64,000 bases of DNA from JANWZL01 sp041640815 (lineage in GTDB: Bacteria > Pseudomonadota > Gammaproteobacteria > Burkholderiales > Thiobacillaceae). The position numbers were made by a program, and so were the translations under genes. The DNA lies in contig JBEPZO010000001.1 in NCBI GenBank assembly GCA_041640815.1, forward strand, positions 1 through 64,000. Reading direction: 5' to 3'. This document shows, piece by piece, positions 16,494-24,140 of the stretch. Below the pieces are notes generated by a model. That model was not told where the DNA came from and searched no databases. It saw only the letters and a list, made by a program, of their open reading frames with translations. The first letter of the stretch is position 1. Every line of letters begins with the position of its first letter.

Positions 16494-17875
16494 TGCTCCC
16501 TACGGCAGCCGTCTCCGATTTCGCCGCCTTGCTCGGACCGCAGCGGCTGCTGACGGCGGCCGACGACCGCGCGCTGTACGCCAGCGACGAAACCCCCAAG
16601 TCTTGCCTGCCCGAGGCGGTATTGTTGCCCACCCGGCACGAGGAGGTGGTGGAGATCGTGCGTTTGGCCAATCGCCATCGCATCCCGATCACGCCGCGGG
16701 CGGCTGGCTCCGGTAACGTCGGCGGGGCGTTGCCCACACCCGGTAGCGTGGTGGTGAGCTTCGAGTGCATGCAGCGGGTGCTGGAGTTCGACCCAGATAA
16801 CCGCATCATCGTCGTCGAGGCCGGTGTGGTGACCGAGGAGGTCGATCGCTTGGCCCGCGCGCATGGGCTGATGTATGCACCGGATCCAGGCTCGGGCGGC
16901 TATTGCCGCATCGGCGGCAATCTGGCCATGAACGCCGCCGGGCCGCGCTGCGTCAAATACGGCGCCACGCGCGAGCACGTGCTGGGCCTGCGCGCCGTGC
17001 TGGGTGACGGGCGCGAGATCCGCACCGGGGCGCGCACCAGCAAATACGCCACCGGCTACGACCTCACCCGTCTGCTCATCGGCTCGGAAGGCACGCTCGC
17101 GCTCATCACCGAGGCCACCCTCCGTTTGCTCCCCGCCCCCGAGTGCATCGCCAACCTGCGCGTCTGCTATGCCAGCAACCGCGACGCCTGCGCCGCCGTC
17201 GCCCGGGTGATGCGCCAGCCGGTCATCCCCTCTGCCCTGGAATTCATGGACCGACGCGCCATCGAGGCGATCCGCGCATATGGCGGCGCCGAGGGCCTGC
17301 CTGCCGGCACCCAGGCCGTGCTGATGCTGGCGGCCGACGGTAGCCACGACGACGTGCCGCGCCAGATCGAGCGGCTAGCCGCGGCCCTACAGGGTGAAGG
17401 CCTGTTGGAGATCCAAAGCGGCTTCACGCCGGAGGCGATGGCGCGTCTGTGGACGGCGCGCAAGTCGCTGTCGCATGCGGTGAAAAGCATCGCCCCGCTC
17501 AAGATCAACGAGGATGTCGTCGTGCCGGTGATGCGGTTGGGCGAGCTCGTCGAGGCGATCGATCAGCTCGGGCAGCGCCATCGCATCCCCCTGGTGGCCT
17601 TCGGCCATGCCGGCAACGGCAATCTACATGTCAACCTCATGGTGCATCCCGATGACGCCGACGAGATGGCACGTGCACGGGCCTGCCGGCGCGAGCTCAT
17701 CGACACCGTGATGAGGCTCAAGGGCTCGCTCTCCGGTGAACACGGCATTGGCAGCGAGAAGCGGGCCTTTTTGGGGCTCGAGATCGATGCCACCACCCTA
17801 CAACTGATGCGTCAGTTGAAGGCCTTGTTCGACCCCTTGGGGCTCCTCAACCCGGGCAAGAAGCTGCCCGACTGA
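16493..17875 (+). CDS. glcD: FAD-linked oxidase, glycolate oxidase subunit GlcD-like
   Basis: A 460-residue VAO-type flavoprotein. The FAD-binding domain (about 35-215) contains PRAAGSGNVGGALP and PDPGSGGYCRIGGNLAMNA. The C-terminal cap contains NEDVVVPV, FGHAGNGNLHVN with the catalytic His, and SGEHGIGSEKRAFL. Relatives oxidise glycolate or D-lactate. glcE and glcF are not adjacent, so it may partner with subunits elsewhere or use another 2-hydroxy acid. The ATG at 16493 overlaps the preceding stop. It fits with the glycerate module at 53-56 kb in a 2-phosphoglycolate salvage route. Confidence 0.87.
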   Translation: MLPTAAVSDFAALLGPQRLLTAADDRALYASDETPKSCLPEAVLLPTRHEEVVEIVRLANRHRIPITPRAAGSGNVGGALPTPGSVVVSFECMQRVLEFDPDNRIIVVEAGVVTEEVDRLARAHGLMYAPDPGSGGYCRIGGNLAMNAAGPRCVKYGATREHVLGLRAVLGDGREIRTGARTSKYATGYDLTRLLIGSEGTLALITEATLRLLPAPECIANLRVCYASNRDACAAVARVMRQPVIPSALEFMDRRAIEAIRAYGGAEGLPAGTQAVLMLAADGSHDDVPRQIERLAAALQGEGLLEIQSGFTPEAMARLWTARKSLSHAVKSIAPLKINEDVVVPVMRLGELVEAIDQLGQRHRIPLVAFGHAGNGNLHVNLMVHPDDADEMARARACRRELIDTVMRLKGSLSGEHGIGSEKRAFLGLEIDATTLQLMRQLKALFDPLGLLNPGKKLPD

Positions 17876-17887
17876 AGGCGCTGGCCC

Positions 17888-18760
17888 TTGGATTGGCTGC
17901 CTCTGGCGCTTACTTGCGCCTTCACCCTGGCACTTGCCGATGCCGCCACCAAACGGTTCCTGGCCGGCTATGGGGCGGCGGAGCTGGTGATGGTGCGTTT
18001 CGGCCTCACCGCCTTCCTGCTCACACCCTTGCTCTGGCTTACGCCGCCACCCATGCCGCCCAAGCCCTTCTGGTATTGGATGGCAGCGGCGCTGCCCTTG
18101 GAGGTGTTGGCCGAGGTGCTCTATGTGCTCGCCATCCGCGACAGCCCTTTGAGCCTGACCCTGCCCTATCTCGCTTTCACCCCCGTATTGGTGACGATCT
18201 CCGGCTATCTGTTGCTGGGGGAGACGGTCAGCGCGCAGGGGTTCACCGGCATCCTGCTGGTGGTGATGGGCACCTATCTGCTCAACCTGGAGCACGCGCG
18301 CTTCCAACAACCGCGTACCTGGTTCGCGCCGCTTGCCGCCATCGTGCGCGAGCGCGGCTCGCGCTACATGCTCGCTGTGGCGGTGATCTATGGTCTAACG
18401 TCGGTGCTGGGCAAAGGCGCCATGCAATACATGCCGACGGTGAGCTTCGGCGCCTTCTACTTCGCCTGCGTCGGCCTGGCCACCCTGGCCGTGTTCGCCT
18501 GCTGGCAACCCCGCTCGCTCACCACGCTCCTGCGGCCGCGCGCAGCGCACCTGCTGGTGGCTGGGCTGATGGGGGCGATGATCCTGACGCATTTCATGGC
18601 CTTGGCCCGCGTGGAGACCGCCTACATGATCGCGGTCAAACGCGTCTCCATCCTGTTTGGCATCCTGCTTGGCGCCCTCCTCTTCGCCGAGCGCCACCTC
18701 GCTCGCCATCTGCTGGCCGGAACCATGATGGTCGGCGGGGTGGCGCTGATTGCGCGCTGA
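17888..18760 (+). CDS. EamA/DMT-family transporter
   Basis: A 290-residue inner-membrane protein with about ten hydrophobic segments in two EamA repeats; each repeat ends in the typical ...LLLGETVSAQGFTGILLVVMGTYLL or ...LLFAERHLARHLLAG pattern. The substrate is unknown; the family exports amino acids and small metabolites. A TTG start at 17888 was chosen because no ATG or GTG occurs before the first membrane helix, and a GAAGG sits about 9 bp upstream. It is 12 bp after glcD. Confidence 0.82.
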   Translation: MDWLPLALTCAFTLALADAATKRFLAGYGAAELVMVRFGLTAFLLTPLLWLTPPPMPPKPFWYWMAAALPLEVLAEVLYVLAIRDSPLSLTLPYLAFTPVLVTISGYLLLGETVSAQGFTGILLVVMGTYLLNLEHARFQQPRTWFAPLAAIVRERGSRYMLAVAVIYGLTSVLGKGAMQYMPTVSFGAFYFACVGLATLAVFACWQPRSLTTLLRPRAAHLLVAGLMGAMILTHFMALARVETAYMIAVKRVSILFGILLGALLFAERHLARHLLAGTMMVGGVALIAR

Positions 18761-18920
18761 GACCAGCAAATATTGGGCGAAATAAACGTAAACCCCTTAA
18801 ACCTTGTCCATTAGCCCGGCTCGCGCCAAAGGGATAACGGAGAGCTTAAGCCGGCTCTATCGATCTGGGTTTGGCGCTCTTGGTATTGGCTATAGGCTTG
18901 TGGGAACGCTAACCCAGTTG

Positions 18921-20189
18921 CTAGACCGCCTCATACAACGCCAGGTCGCCGGCGGTGTCGGCCTCTAGCCTAAGGTTCGGCACATGCGTAAACGAGATGC
19001 GCATCGGTGCCGCCTGCATGGCGCCGAAGGCACCACCGAAATAGATCGCCTGTGGGCCGTATTTCAGGCGCAGCCAGTCGAGGGTGGCATCGAGTGCGGC
19101 CTTTCGCGCCGTCTCCGGGAATAGCTCCAGGCTGGCCTGAGCGGCGGGGACCAATTCCCATAAGGTGACGCTCACCTTCATGGGCTCCCAGCGTGCACGT
19201 CGGTGTTTGCAGCGCGGCCGGCCCGCCCACAGGGCGGCCAGCACCTTGAGGAAATCCAGGGTGGTGCGCATGGGGGCGAAGCGGCTAGCGGCGACCCAGG
19301 CGGGGCGGTCGCGGTATTCGACCGCAAGGTGCATGCGGCTGGCGAGATATCCCTCCGCGCGCAGGCGCACGGCGGCCTTCTGGGTGAGCTTGGACAGCAC
19401 CGCCCAGGCCCCCGCCTCATTGCGCAGGTGCGGCGGCAGCACATGGGAGTGGCCGATGCTGCCTCGACGGCTGGCGGGTAGCGGCGGCTCCAGGCCGCGC
19501 AGCCGCTCATACATGCGCTCGCCCTCGACCCCTCCCCAGATGCGACGCAGCGTCTCGCGGCTGGCGCGGCAAAGCGCCTCGACGGTGTTGATCCCCGCGC
19601 GCCGCAGCCGCGCGCTCATGGCCTGCCCGACGCCGTGCAGGTCCTCCAGTTCCAGCCCAAACAGGATGTCGGGCAGATCGCTGGCGCGGATCACCGTCAG
19701 GCCGTTCGGTTTCTGCATGTTGGAGGCGACCTTGGCCAGGAAGCGGTTGGGGGCGATGCCCACCGAACAGGTGAGGCACTCGCCGACCTCGTCGAGCAGC
19801 TTCTGTTTCACCCGACGGGCGAGCGCCACGGCCACCGCCTCTTGCTGCCAGGAGCCGGTCAGCTCACACATCACCTCGTCGATGGACAAGACCTCGCCGA
19901 TGGCGAGGACGCTGTCGACCACCTGCATCAGCCGTTGATGCATCTCGACATAGACGCGCGGCCGCGCCTCGACGAAGACGATGTCCGGGCACAGGCGGCG
20001 GGCCTCGGCCACGGAGGTGCCGGTCTTGACGCCGAAGCGCTTGGCCTCGTAGCTAGCGGCGATGCAGCAGGTGGTCTCGGCCATCACCGGCAGCACCCCC
20101 ACGGGACGACCGCGCAGTTGCGGGCGCAGCTGCTGTTCCACCGCGGCGAAATAGGAATTGAAGTCGAGCAGTAAAGCACGTAGGGTCAT
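18921..20189 (-). CDS. Y-family translesion DNA polymerase (UmuC/ImpB type)
   Basis: A 422-residue Y-family polymerase, the length of UmuC. The first metal site is in LLLDFNSYFAAVEQQ (Asp9) and the second in LSIDEVM (Asp104, Glu105). The palm/fingers region has the CSVGIAPNRFLAKVASNMQKPNGL block, followed by the HhH-containing DLHGVGQAMSARLRRAGI and a little-finger domain. QASLELF (351-357) resembles a beta-clamp-binding motif. No umuD-like gene is adjacent. The gene is preceded by palindromic sites that suggest damage-inducible control. It probably performs error-prone bypass synthesis. Confidence 0.85.
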   Translation of the reverse strand: MTLRALLLDFNSYFAAVEQQLRPQLRGRPVGVLPVMAETTCCIAASYEAKRFGVKTGTSVAEARRLCPDIVFVEARPRVYVEMHQRLMQVVDSVLAIGEVLSIDEVMCELTGSWQQEAVAVALARRVKQKLLDEVGECLTCSVGIAPNRFLAKVASNMQKPNGLTVIRASDLPDILFGLELEDLHGVGQAMSARLRRAGINTVEALCRASRETLRRIWGGVEGERMYERLRGLEPPLPASRRGSIGHSHVLPPHLRNEAGAWAVLSKLTQKAAVRLRAEGYLASRMHLAVEYRDRPAWVAASRFAPMRTTLDFLKVLAALWAGRPRCKHRRARWEPMKVSVTLWELVPAAQASLELFPETARKAALDATLDWLRLKYGPQAIYFGGAFGAMQAAPMRISFTHVPNLRLEADTAGDLALYEAV

Positions 20190-20203
20190 CCTGCGCTCGA
20201 TGA

Positions 20204-20257
20204 AACGATCGTTCGACGCGGTCAGTTTAGAACGATCGTTCTATACAGGCAAGCCTG
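20204..20257. promoter_or_regulatory. Palindromic operator cluster upstream of Y-family polymerase
   Basis: A perfect 16-bp palindrome TAGAACGATCGTTCTA lies at 20228-20243. A second copy of its core, AACGATCGTT, is at 20204-20213, 27 bp away centre to centre. A third inverted repeat, CAGGC-AA-GCCTG, is at 20246-20257. All lie 15-70 bp upstream of the polymerase start. The core fits GAAC-N4-GTTC, the LexA/DinR box known from Gram-positive bacteria, not the CTGT-N8-ACAG box usual in beta- and gammaproteobacteria. Confidence 0.6.
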
Positions 20258-20297
20258 ACCAGGAGATAGGCATTTTTTATGGGGTCATGAACTTTTC

Positions 20298-20326
20298 TTG
20301 CCTAAACCCGACTAGATTAGTAAACT
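20298..20326 (+). promoter_or_regulatory. Probable sigma-70 promoter of SOR-like gene
   Basis: TTGCCT (20298-20303), a 17-bp spacer and TAAACT (20321-20326) lie in an AT-rich stretch about 84 bp upstream of the start codon of the SOR-like gene. Confidence 0.45.
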
Positions 20327-20342
20327 ATTATGGCGTGCGCCG

Positions 20343-20366
20343 GTGTCGCAGAGGCTGCAGCGACAC
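20343..20366 (+). other. 5'-UTR stem-loop of SOR-like gene
   Basis: GTGTCGC (20343-20349) and GCGACAC (20360-20366) form a perfect 7-bp stem with a 10-base loop. It lies between the putative promoter and the strong ribosome-binding site AAAGGAGG (20397-20404), and could stabilise the transcript 5' end. Confidence 0.45.
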
Positions 20367-20409
20367 TAGCGCATTAGTATCTGTTAATTAACTTCTAAAG
20401 GAGGACGTC

Positions 20410-20862
20410 ATGGCCCTGATCAACGGCTTCAATCCTGATGGCGTGATTACCATCAACCGCGTGATCCTGAAACCAGGCTACAGCGTCGAGGACCTGGAGA
20501 TGCGGGTTGCCGAGCTGTGCGAGAACGTGAAGACCTATCACTCCGACACGGGCTTCGTGGGCGGTTTCGTCGCCCTCAACTCCGGCCAGGTCTCGAATGA
20601 GGGCTCCACCATCGGCCAGGCGGTGGAAAGCCCGTTGAAAGACCGCGAGGCACTCATCGTCACCTTCTGGCAGAGCTTCGAGGATCACGAGCGCTCGCAC
20701 CGCTCCGAGACCTTCCAGCCCCTGTTCAAAAAGGTGCTGGAGCTGTGCGAGAACGGCAACGAGGAAATCGCTTATCGCATGCTGTGGTCGGGCAAGGCCT
20801 ATAGCCCCGAAGAGGCGCGCGCGGCGCGCGAGGCGAAGGCACGCTATGCGGTGGCCGCGTAA
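20410..20862 (+). CDS. Short sulfur-oxygenase-reductase-like (ferredoxin-fold) protein
   Basis: A 150-residue soluble protein with no signal peptide. From memory of archaeal sulfur oxygenase reductase (SOR), residues 10-128 align with its first half. TFWQSFEDHERSHR (85-98) corresponds to the TFW..W.DHE..HR iron-binding block, so His93 and His97 match the HX3H pair. DTGFVGG (46-52) matches PGFVGF, and Cys37 lies near the position of the catalytic persulfide Cys. The third iron ligand (Glu) is not in exact register; Glu118 and Glu119 are nearby. SOR itself is about 310 residues with two such repeats, so this is a half-length form. It might instead be a plain dimeric alpha/beta-barrel (ABM-type) protein. 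A near-perfect Shine-Dalgarno sequence suggests high expression. It converges on a thioredoxin/TolC/HlyD operon. Confidence 0.6.
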   Translation: MALINGFNPDGVITINRVILKPGYSVEDLEMRVAELCENVKTYHSDTGFVGGFVALNSGQVSNEGSTIGQAVESPLKDREALIVTFWQSFEDHERSHRSETFQPLFKKVLELCENGNEEIAYRMLWSGKAYSPEEARAAREAKARYAVAA

Positions 20863-20877
20863 GCGCTCTGTGGCGAC

Positions 20878-21642
20878 CTATTCCGGCATGAGGCGCAGGC
20901 TGGCAGGCAGACCAGCGGTCATGCCTGGCGTGCGCGCGATGACCACCTCCACGCTATAGGCCGCGGCCTCGCCGCTGCCGGTGTAGGACAGGCTACGCAC
21001 TCGGCCAGGGTGCGATTTGCCGCCGAACAGGACCTCGGCCCGCATGCCGGGACGCACACTGCTGGCTTGTTTGGCGGTGAGCGGGGCGCGGGCGAGCATC
21101 TCCTCGGCGTGTGCGATCGTGAACAGCGTCGGCGGCTGGCACTGGGCGGCAACCACCATGCCGGGCACTGCACGGCGTTCCAGGATGATGGCGGGAAAGG
21201 GGGCGCGTAGCTCGGTCTGCGCCAATTGCCAACGCGCGCGCTCCAGGCGGGCCTGGGCAGCCGCTAGGGCGGCGCTGGCGCGCGCCTGCTTGAGCTTGGC
21301 GGCGTCAAGCTCGGTGGTGGCAGTGACGGTGCGGGCATAAAGCTCCTCCGCACGGGCGAGCTCGCGTTTCGCATCCGCCGCCTCCTCGGCCAGCCGCTCC
21401 GCGTCTGCGCGCGCCTCGGCCACCTGCGCCTTGAACGGCGTCGGGTCGAGGCTGAGCAGCAGCGCTCCCTGGGCCACGGTCTGGCCGGCTTCGGCCGACA
21501 CCGTGGCCACCACACCCGACAGCGGGGTGCTGAGCGCCAGCGGCTGTGACCATGCGAGCTGGGCGGTAAGCTCCCCTGCTTGCGCGCCAGAGCCGATGAG
21601 CAGCAATAGGCAGCCAGCGGTAAAGGCCTTTGTTGACTTCAT
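20878..21642 (-). CDS. Periplasmic adaptor subunit (HlyD/RND-type membrane fusion protein)
   Basis: A 254-residue protein with a signal peptide (MKSTKAFTAGCLLLLIGSGAQA). The lipoyl half-motif GVVATVSAEAGQTVAQGALLLSLD is followed by an alpha-helical hairpin (about 75-145, Ala/Glu/Arg-rich) and beta-barrel segments (FPAIILERRAVPGMVV, VRPGMRAEVLF). It is short for an adaptor (usually 330-400). The start overlaps the tolC stop (ATGA). No RND, ABC or MFS pump gene follows; the operon ends here. Its inner-membrane partner is therefore encoded elsewhere or missing. Confidence 0.82.
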   Translation of the reverse strand: MKSTKAFTAGCLLLLIGSGAQAGELTAQLAWSQPLALSTPLSGVVATVSAEAGQTVAQGALLLSLDPTPFKAQVAEARADAERLAEEAADAKRELARAEELYARTVTATTELDAAKLKQARASAALAAAQARLERARWQLAQTELRAPFPAIILERRAVPGMVVAAQCQPPTLFTIAHAEEMLARAPLTAKQASSVRPGMRAEVLFGGKSHPGRVRSLSYTGSGEAAAYSVEVVIARTPGMTAGLPASLRLMPE

Positions 21643-23000
21643 TTCTCAACCTCACTGACGCTATCGAGGGCCTCGAGCGGCACACCCACTAGACCGGCGA
21701 GCCGTTCCCAGGCCAGCGCGAGTCGATATTCCACCGCCCGTTGCCGCAGCCTTGCCACCTGCGTCTCCGCCATGCTGGTGCCGAGGTTGCTGCGCAATTC
21801 GAGTTCATACTCGGCGCGCGCGCGCTCCAGCGCTAGGTCGCGATACTTGGCCTCAGTCGCGGCGGCGGGTCGGGCGACGTTGCGCAAATATTGGATCTCT
21901 TGCCAGGTTTCGAACAAGCTCTGGTGTAGCTCAAGCTTTAGCTTGTCGTATTGCGCCTTAATGCCCTGCAAGACCGCTTGTTCGCGGGCCAGACGCGCGT
22001 CGCGCTGCCGGCCCGTGGACAAAGGCCAGACGAGGTTGATGCCGGCGCGCAGTTGGTCACGTGTCGTGGTGTCGCGGGAGTAGGCCGCAGCCTCGGCCTC
22101 GAATTCGAGGCTCGGCAGGTTATCCGCCCGCAGCGCGAGCAGACGGCTGCGTGAGGCCGCCATCAGCTGCTCGTGCATCCTGAGGGCTGGGTTGTTCGCC
22201 AGCATCGCCTTGAGCAAGGCGTTGAACTCGGGTAGCGGCCGGTCGTTTTGGCTCAGCGGCGGGTCGATCAGCTCGGCCGGCAGCTCCTCAGGCCGATTCA
22301 TCGCCGCGGCGAGCAGGGCGCGCCGCTCGCGCGCGCGGTTTTCGCTCTCCCGTTGACGCAGGCGCAGCGCTTGATACTCGGCCTCGAGCTCGGCAAGCTG
22401 CGACGGTGACAATTCACCGAGCTCCAGCCGGTGCTTGGCATCGTCCCAACGCACGAAGCGCACGGCCATGTGTTCGGTATCCGCCGCATACTGCATGTCG
22501 CTGAGCAAAACGTCGAAATAGCGCGCCATCAAGGTCAGGCGGCGTTTGCTGCGCTCGTTCATGAGCTTGAGCGCGCGCGCCTCGCTCTCCAGCCGTGCCG
22601 CCTCGAGTTGCGCCTCATAGCGGGAGCCATCCCATAGGGTCTTGCGCACGCTGAGGCGGGACAAGTGGTCGGGGGAGAAGCGCTCGGTCAGCGTGTTCTG
22701 GCCACCGCGTAAGGCCACCTCCAGGCTGATGCGGAAATCGCGCAGGCTGGCGGTCAGTTGTTGCTCGGCGCGCGCAATGTCGTACTGCGCCTCAAGGTGT
22801 GCCAACTCGGGGTGGCTTTGCTCGGCATAGGCCAGCACTTCTTCTAGGCTCAAGCGGGCGGCCAGCGCCGCTGGCGTGGCCCAGGCAAGGCAGGCGCAAG
22901 CAGCAAGCAATGGCTTTAGCATCGCCCTCACGCCAGGCCAACGCTGCAGCGCCCCCGAGACCCAAGCGTGTGGCCGGACCCGACCGCCGACCTCATTCAT
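21639..23000 (-). CDS. TolC-family outer-membrane channel protein
   Basis: A 453-residue outer-membrane efflux protein with two TolC repeats. They are seen as long coiled-coil helices beginning LSLEEVLAYAEQSHPELAHLEAQYDIARAEQQL and, in the second half, FNALLKAMLANNPALRMHEQLMAASRSRLLALRADNLPSLEFEAEA. The start at 23000 overlaps the upstream stop (ATGA), like the other junctions in this operon. It leaves 26 residues before the signal-like MLKPLLAACACLAWATPAALA. A start at 22922 would put that signal at the N-terminus and is a fair alternative. It is probably the exit duct for the adjacent adaptor. Confidence 0.85.
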   Translation of the reverse strand: MNEVGGRVRPHAWVSGALQRWPGVRAMLKPLLAACACLAWATPAALAARLSLEEVLAYAEQSHPELAHLEAQYDIARAEQQLTASLRDFRISLEVALRGGQNTLTERFSPDHLSRLSVRKTLWDGSRYEAQLEAARLESEARALKLMNERSKRRLTLMARYFDVLLSDMQYAADTEHMAVRFVRWDDAKHRLELGELSPSQLAELEAEYQALRLRQRESENRARERRALLAAAMNRPEELPAELIDPPLSQNDRPLPEFNALLKAMLANNPALRMHEQLMAASRSRLLALRADNLPSLEFEAEAAAYSRDTTTRDQLRAGINLVWPLSTGRQRDARLAREQAVLQGIKAQYDKLKLELHQSLFETWQEIQYLRNVARPAAATEAKYRDLALERARAEYELELRSNLGTSMAETQVARLRQRAVEYRLALAWERLAGLVGVPLEALDSVSEVEK

Positions 23001-23524
23001 GGGGTTTTGCCGGCCTGCTGCTTATACACATTGAACGGCATGGTCTTATAGGCGCCTTCGACGACATAGCGCCCCAAGAGCAAGAATTCCTCCGCGTCCT
23101 TAGTGGCGCCGGTATAGCGGGTCAGCGGCTTGCCCTCGTGGTCGTAGAAGACGAATAGCGGCGTTGCCCGCGCGCGCTGGGCAGCAGCAAAGGCCTTCTC
23201 CGTGGTTTCCTTGCCCTGGAAGTCGATGATCGGCACATCGCCTTTGGTATCGATGCTGTAGATCAGGAAATGACGTCGGAAATAGTCTTGTACCTCGGCG
23301 CGGTTGAGTACCGTCGCTTTCATGCGCTGGCAGAAGGGGCAGTCATCCATCTCGAACATGAGCAGGATGGCTGCTTTCCCCTCCTGCTTGGCGACGGCGA
23401 GCTCGCTAAAGAGGTCCCCCAGCTTGGGTTGAAAGAAATGCACCGCGGGGTCACGCAGCTCGCCCCCCCAAGCGGGGGTGAGACACAACATACCTAGCAG
23501 CAAAGCTTGCAATATGGCTTTCAT
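22997..23524 (-). CDS. soxW: Periplasmic thioredoxin-fold protein, SoxW-like
   Basis: A 175-residue exported thioredoxin-like protein with a signal peptide ending near AWG. The active site is CPFC (Cys62, Cys65) in MFEMDDCPFCQRMKATVL, followed by ATPLFVFYDHEGKPLTRYTG with the cis-Pro. The sequence and length match SoxW, which in sulfur oxidisers reduces periplasmic Sox thiols together with SoxV/CcdA. It sits between tlpA and tolC with ATGA overlaps on both sides. No soxV or other sox genes are in the window, so the name is tentative. Confidence 0.75.
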   Translation of the reverse strand: MKAILQALLLGMLCLTPAWGGELRDPAVHFFQPKLGDLFSELAVAKQEGKAAILLMFEMDDCPFCQRMKATVLNRAEVQDYFRRHFLIYSIDTKGDVPIIDFQGKETTEKAFAAAQRARATPLFVFYDHEGKPLTRYTGATKDAEEFLLLGRYVVEGAYKTMPFNVYKQQAGKTP

Positions 23525-23988
23525 CGCGCGTTACGTCTGGATGGGTGGTGGATGAAGCGCTCGACGTCCTCACGCGTGAGCGGACCCAATCTCTGTGCCA
23601 CGAGCTTGCCCTGTGGGTTATAGAGATAGCTCGTCGGCAGGCCCCTTATGGGGCCGATCTGGGCGGCGAGGTGATAATTGCCGAGCACGATGGGGTAGCT
23701 GATCATCATCTGCTCAGCAAATTGCATCACCTGCCTCCGATCTTGGTAATCGAGGGCAACGCCGATGACGACCAGGTTGTTTTTCTTGTCCTCATGCAAG
23801 GCGATGAGGTCGGGGATCTCTTCCAAACAAGGCGGACACCAGGTGGCCCAGAAATTCACCAGCACCCACTTGCCCCGATAGTCCGCTAGGCGATGCAGCT
23901 TGCCTTGGCTGTCGGTGAGATTGAAGGCTATCGCCTTCATTGATGTTATGGCAAGCATTATCGCCAGCAGTATACGCACAAACTTCAT
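23521..23988 (-). CDS. TlpA-family periplasmic thiol-disulfide reductase
   Basis: A 155-residue thioredoxin-fold protein with a signal peptide (MKFVRILLAIMLAITSMKAIA). The AhpC/TSA-Redoxin core has VNFWATWCPPCLEEIPDL (active-site Cys51, Cys54) and IRGLPTSYLYNPQGKLV with the cis-Pro. The start at 23988 follows a GGAGG ribosome-binding site; longer open frame upstream would hide the signal. It is first in the tlpA-soxW-tolC-hlyD operon and divergent from the PilZ-like gene, with a 152-bp promoter gap. It likely reduces periplasmic disulfides, including in cytochrome c maturation or sulfur oxidation. Confidence 0.87.
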   Translation of the reverse strand: MKFVRILLAIMLAITSMKAIAFNLTDSQGKLHRLADYRGKWVLVNFWATWCPPCLEEIPDLIALHEDKKNNLVVIGVALDYQDRRQVMQFAEQMMISYPIVLGNYHLAAQIGPIRGLPTSYLYNPQGKLVAQRLGPLTREDVERFIHHPSRRNAR

Positions 23989-24140
23989 GCCTCCGCCTGG
24001 ATGAGTAAACCCGGTTCGGGCAAATCCTGCTTCGCACCAAGACTTTGGGATCATCGTCGAGCTGCCGATATTCAGGTATTTTACTAGGATGAAACCCATT
24101 GCATCCATTGCACACAATCCCAACAGCGTTGGACAGTTCG

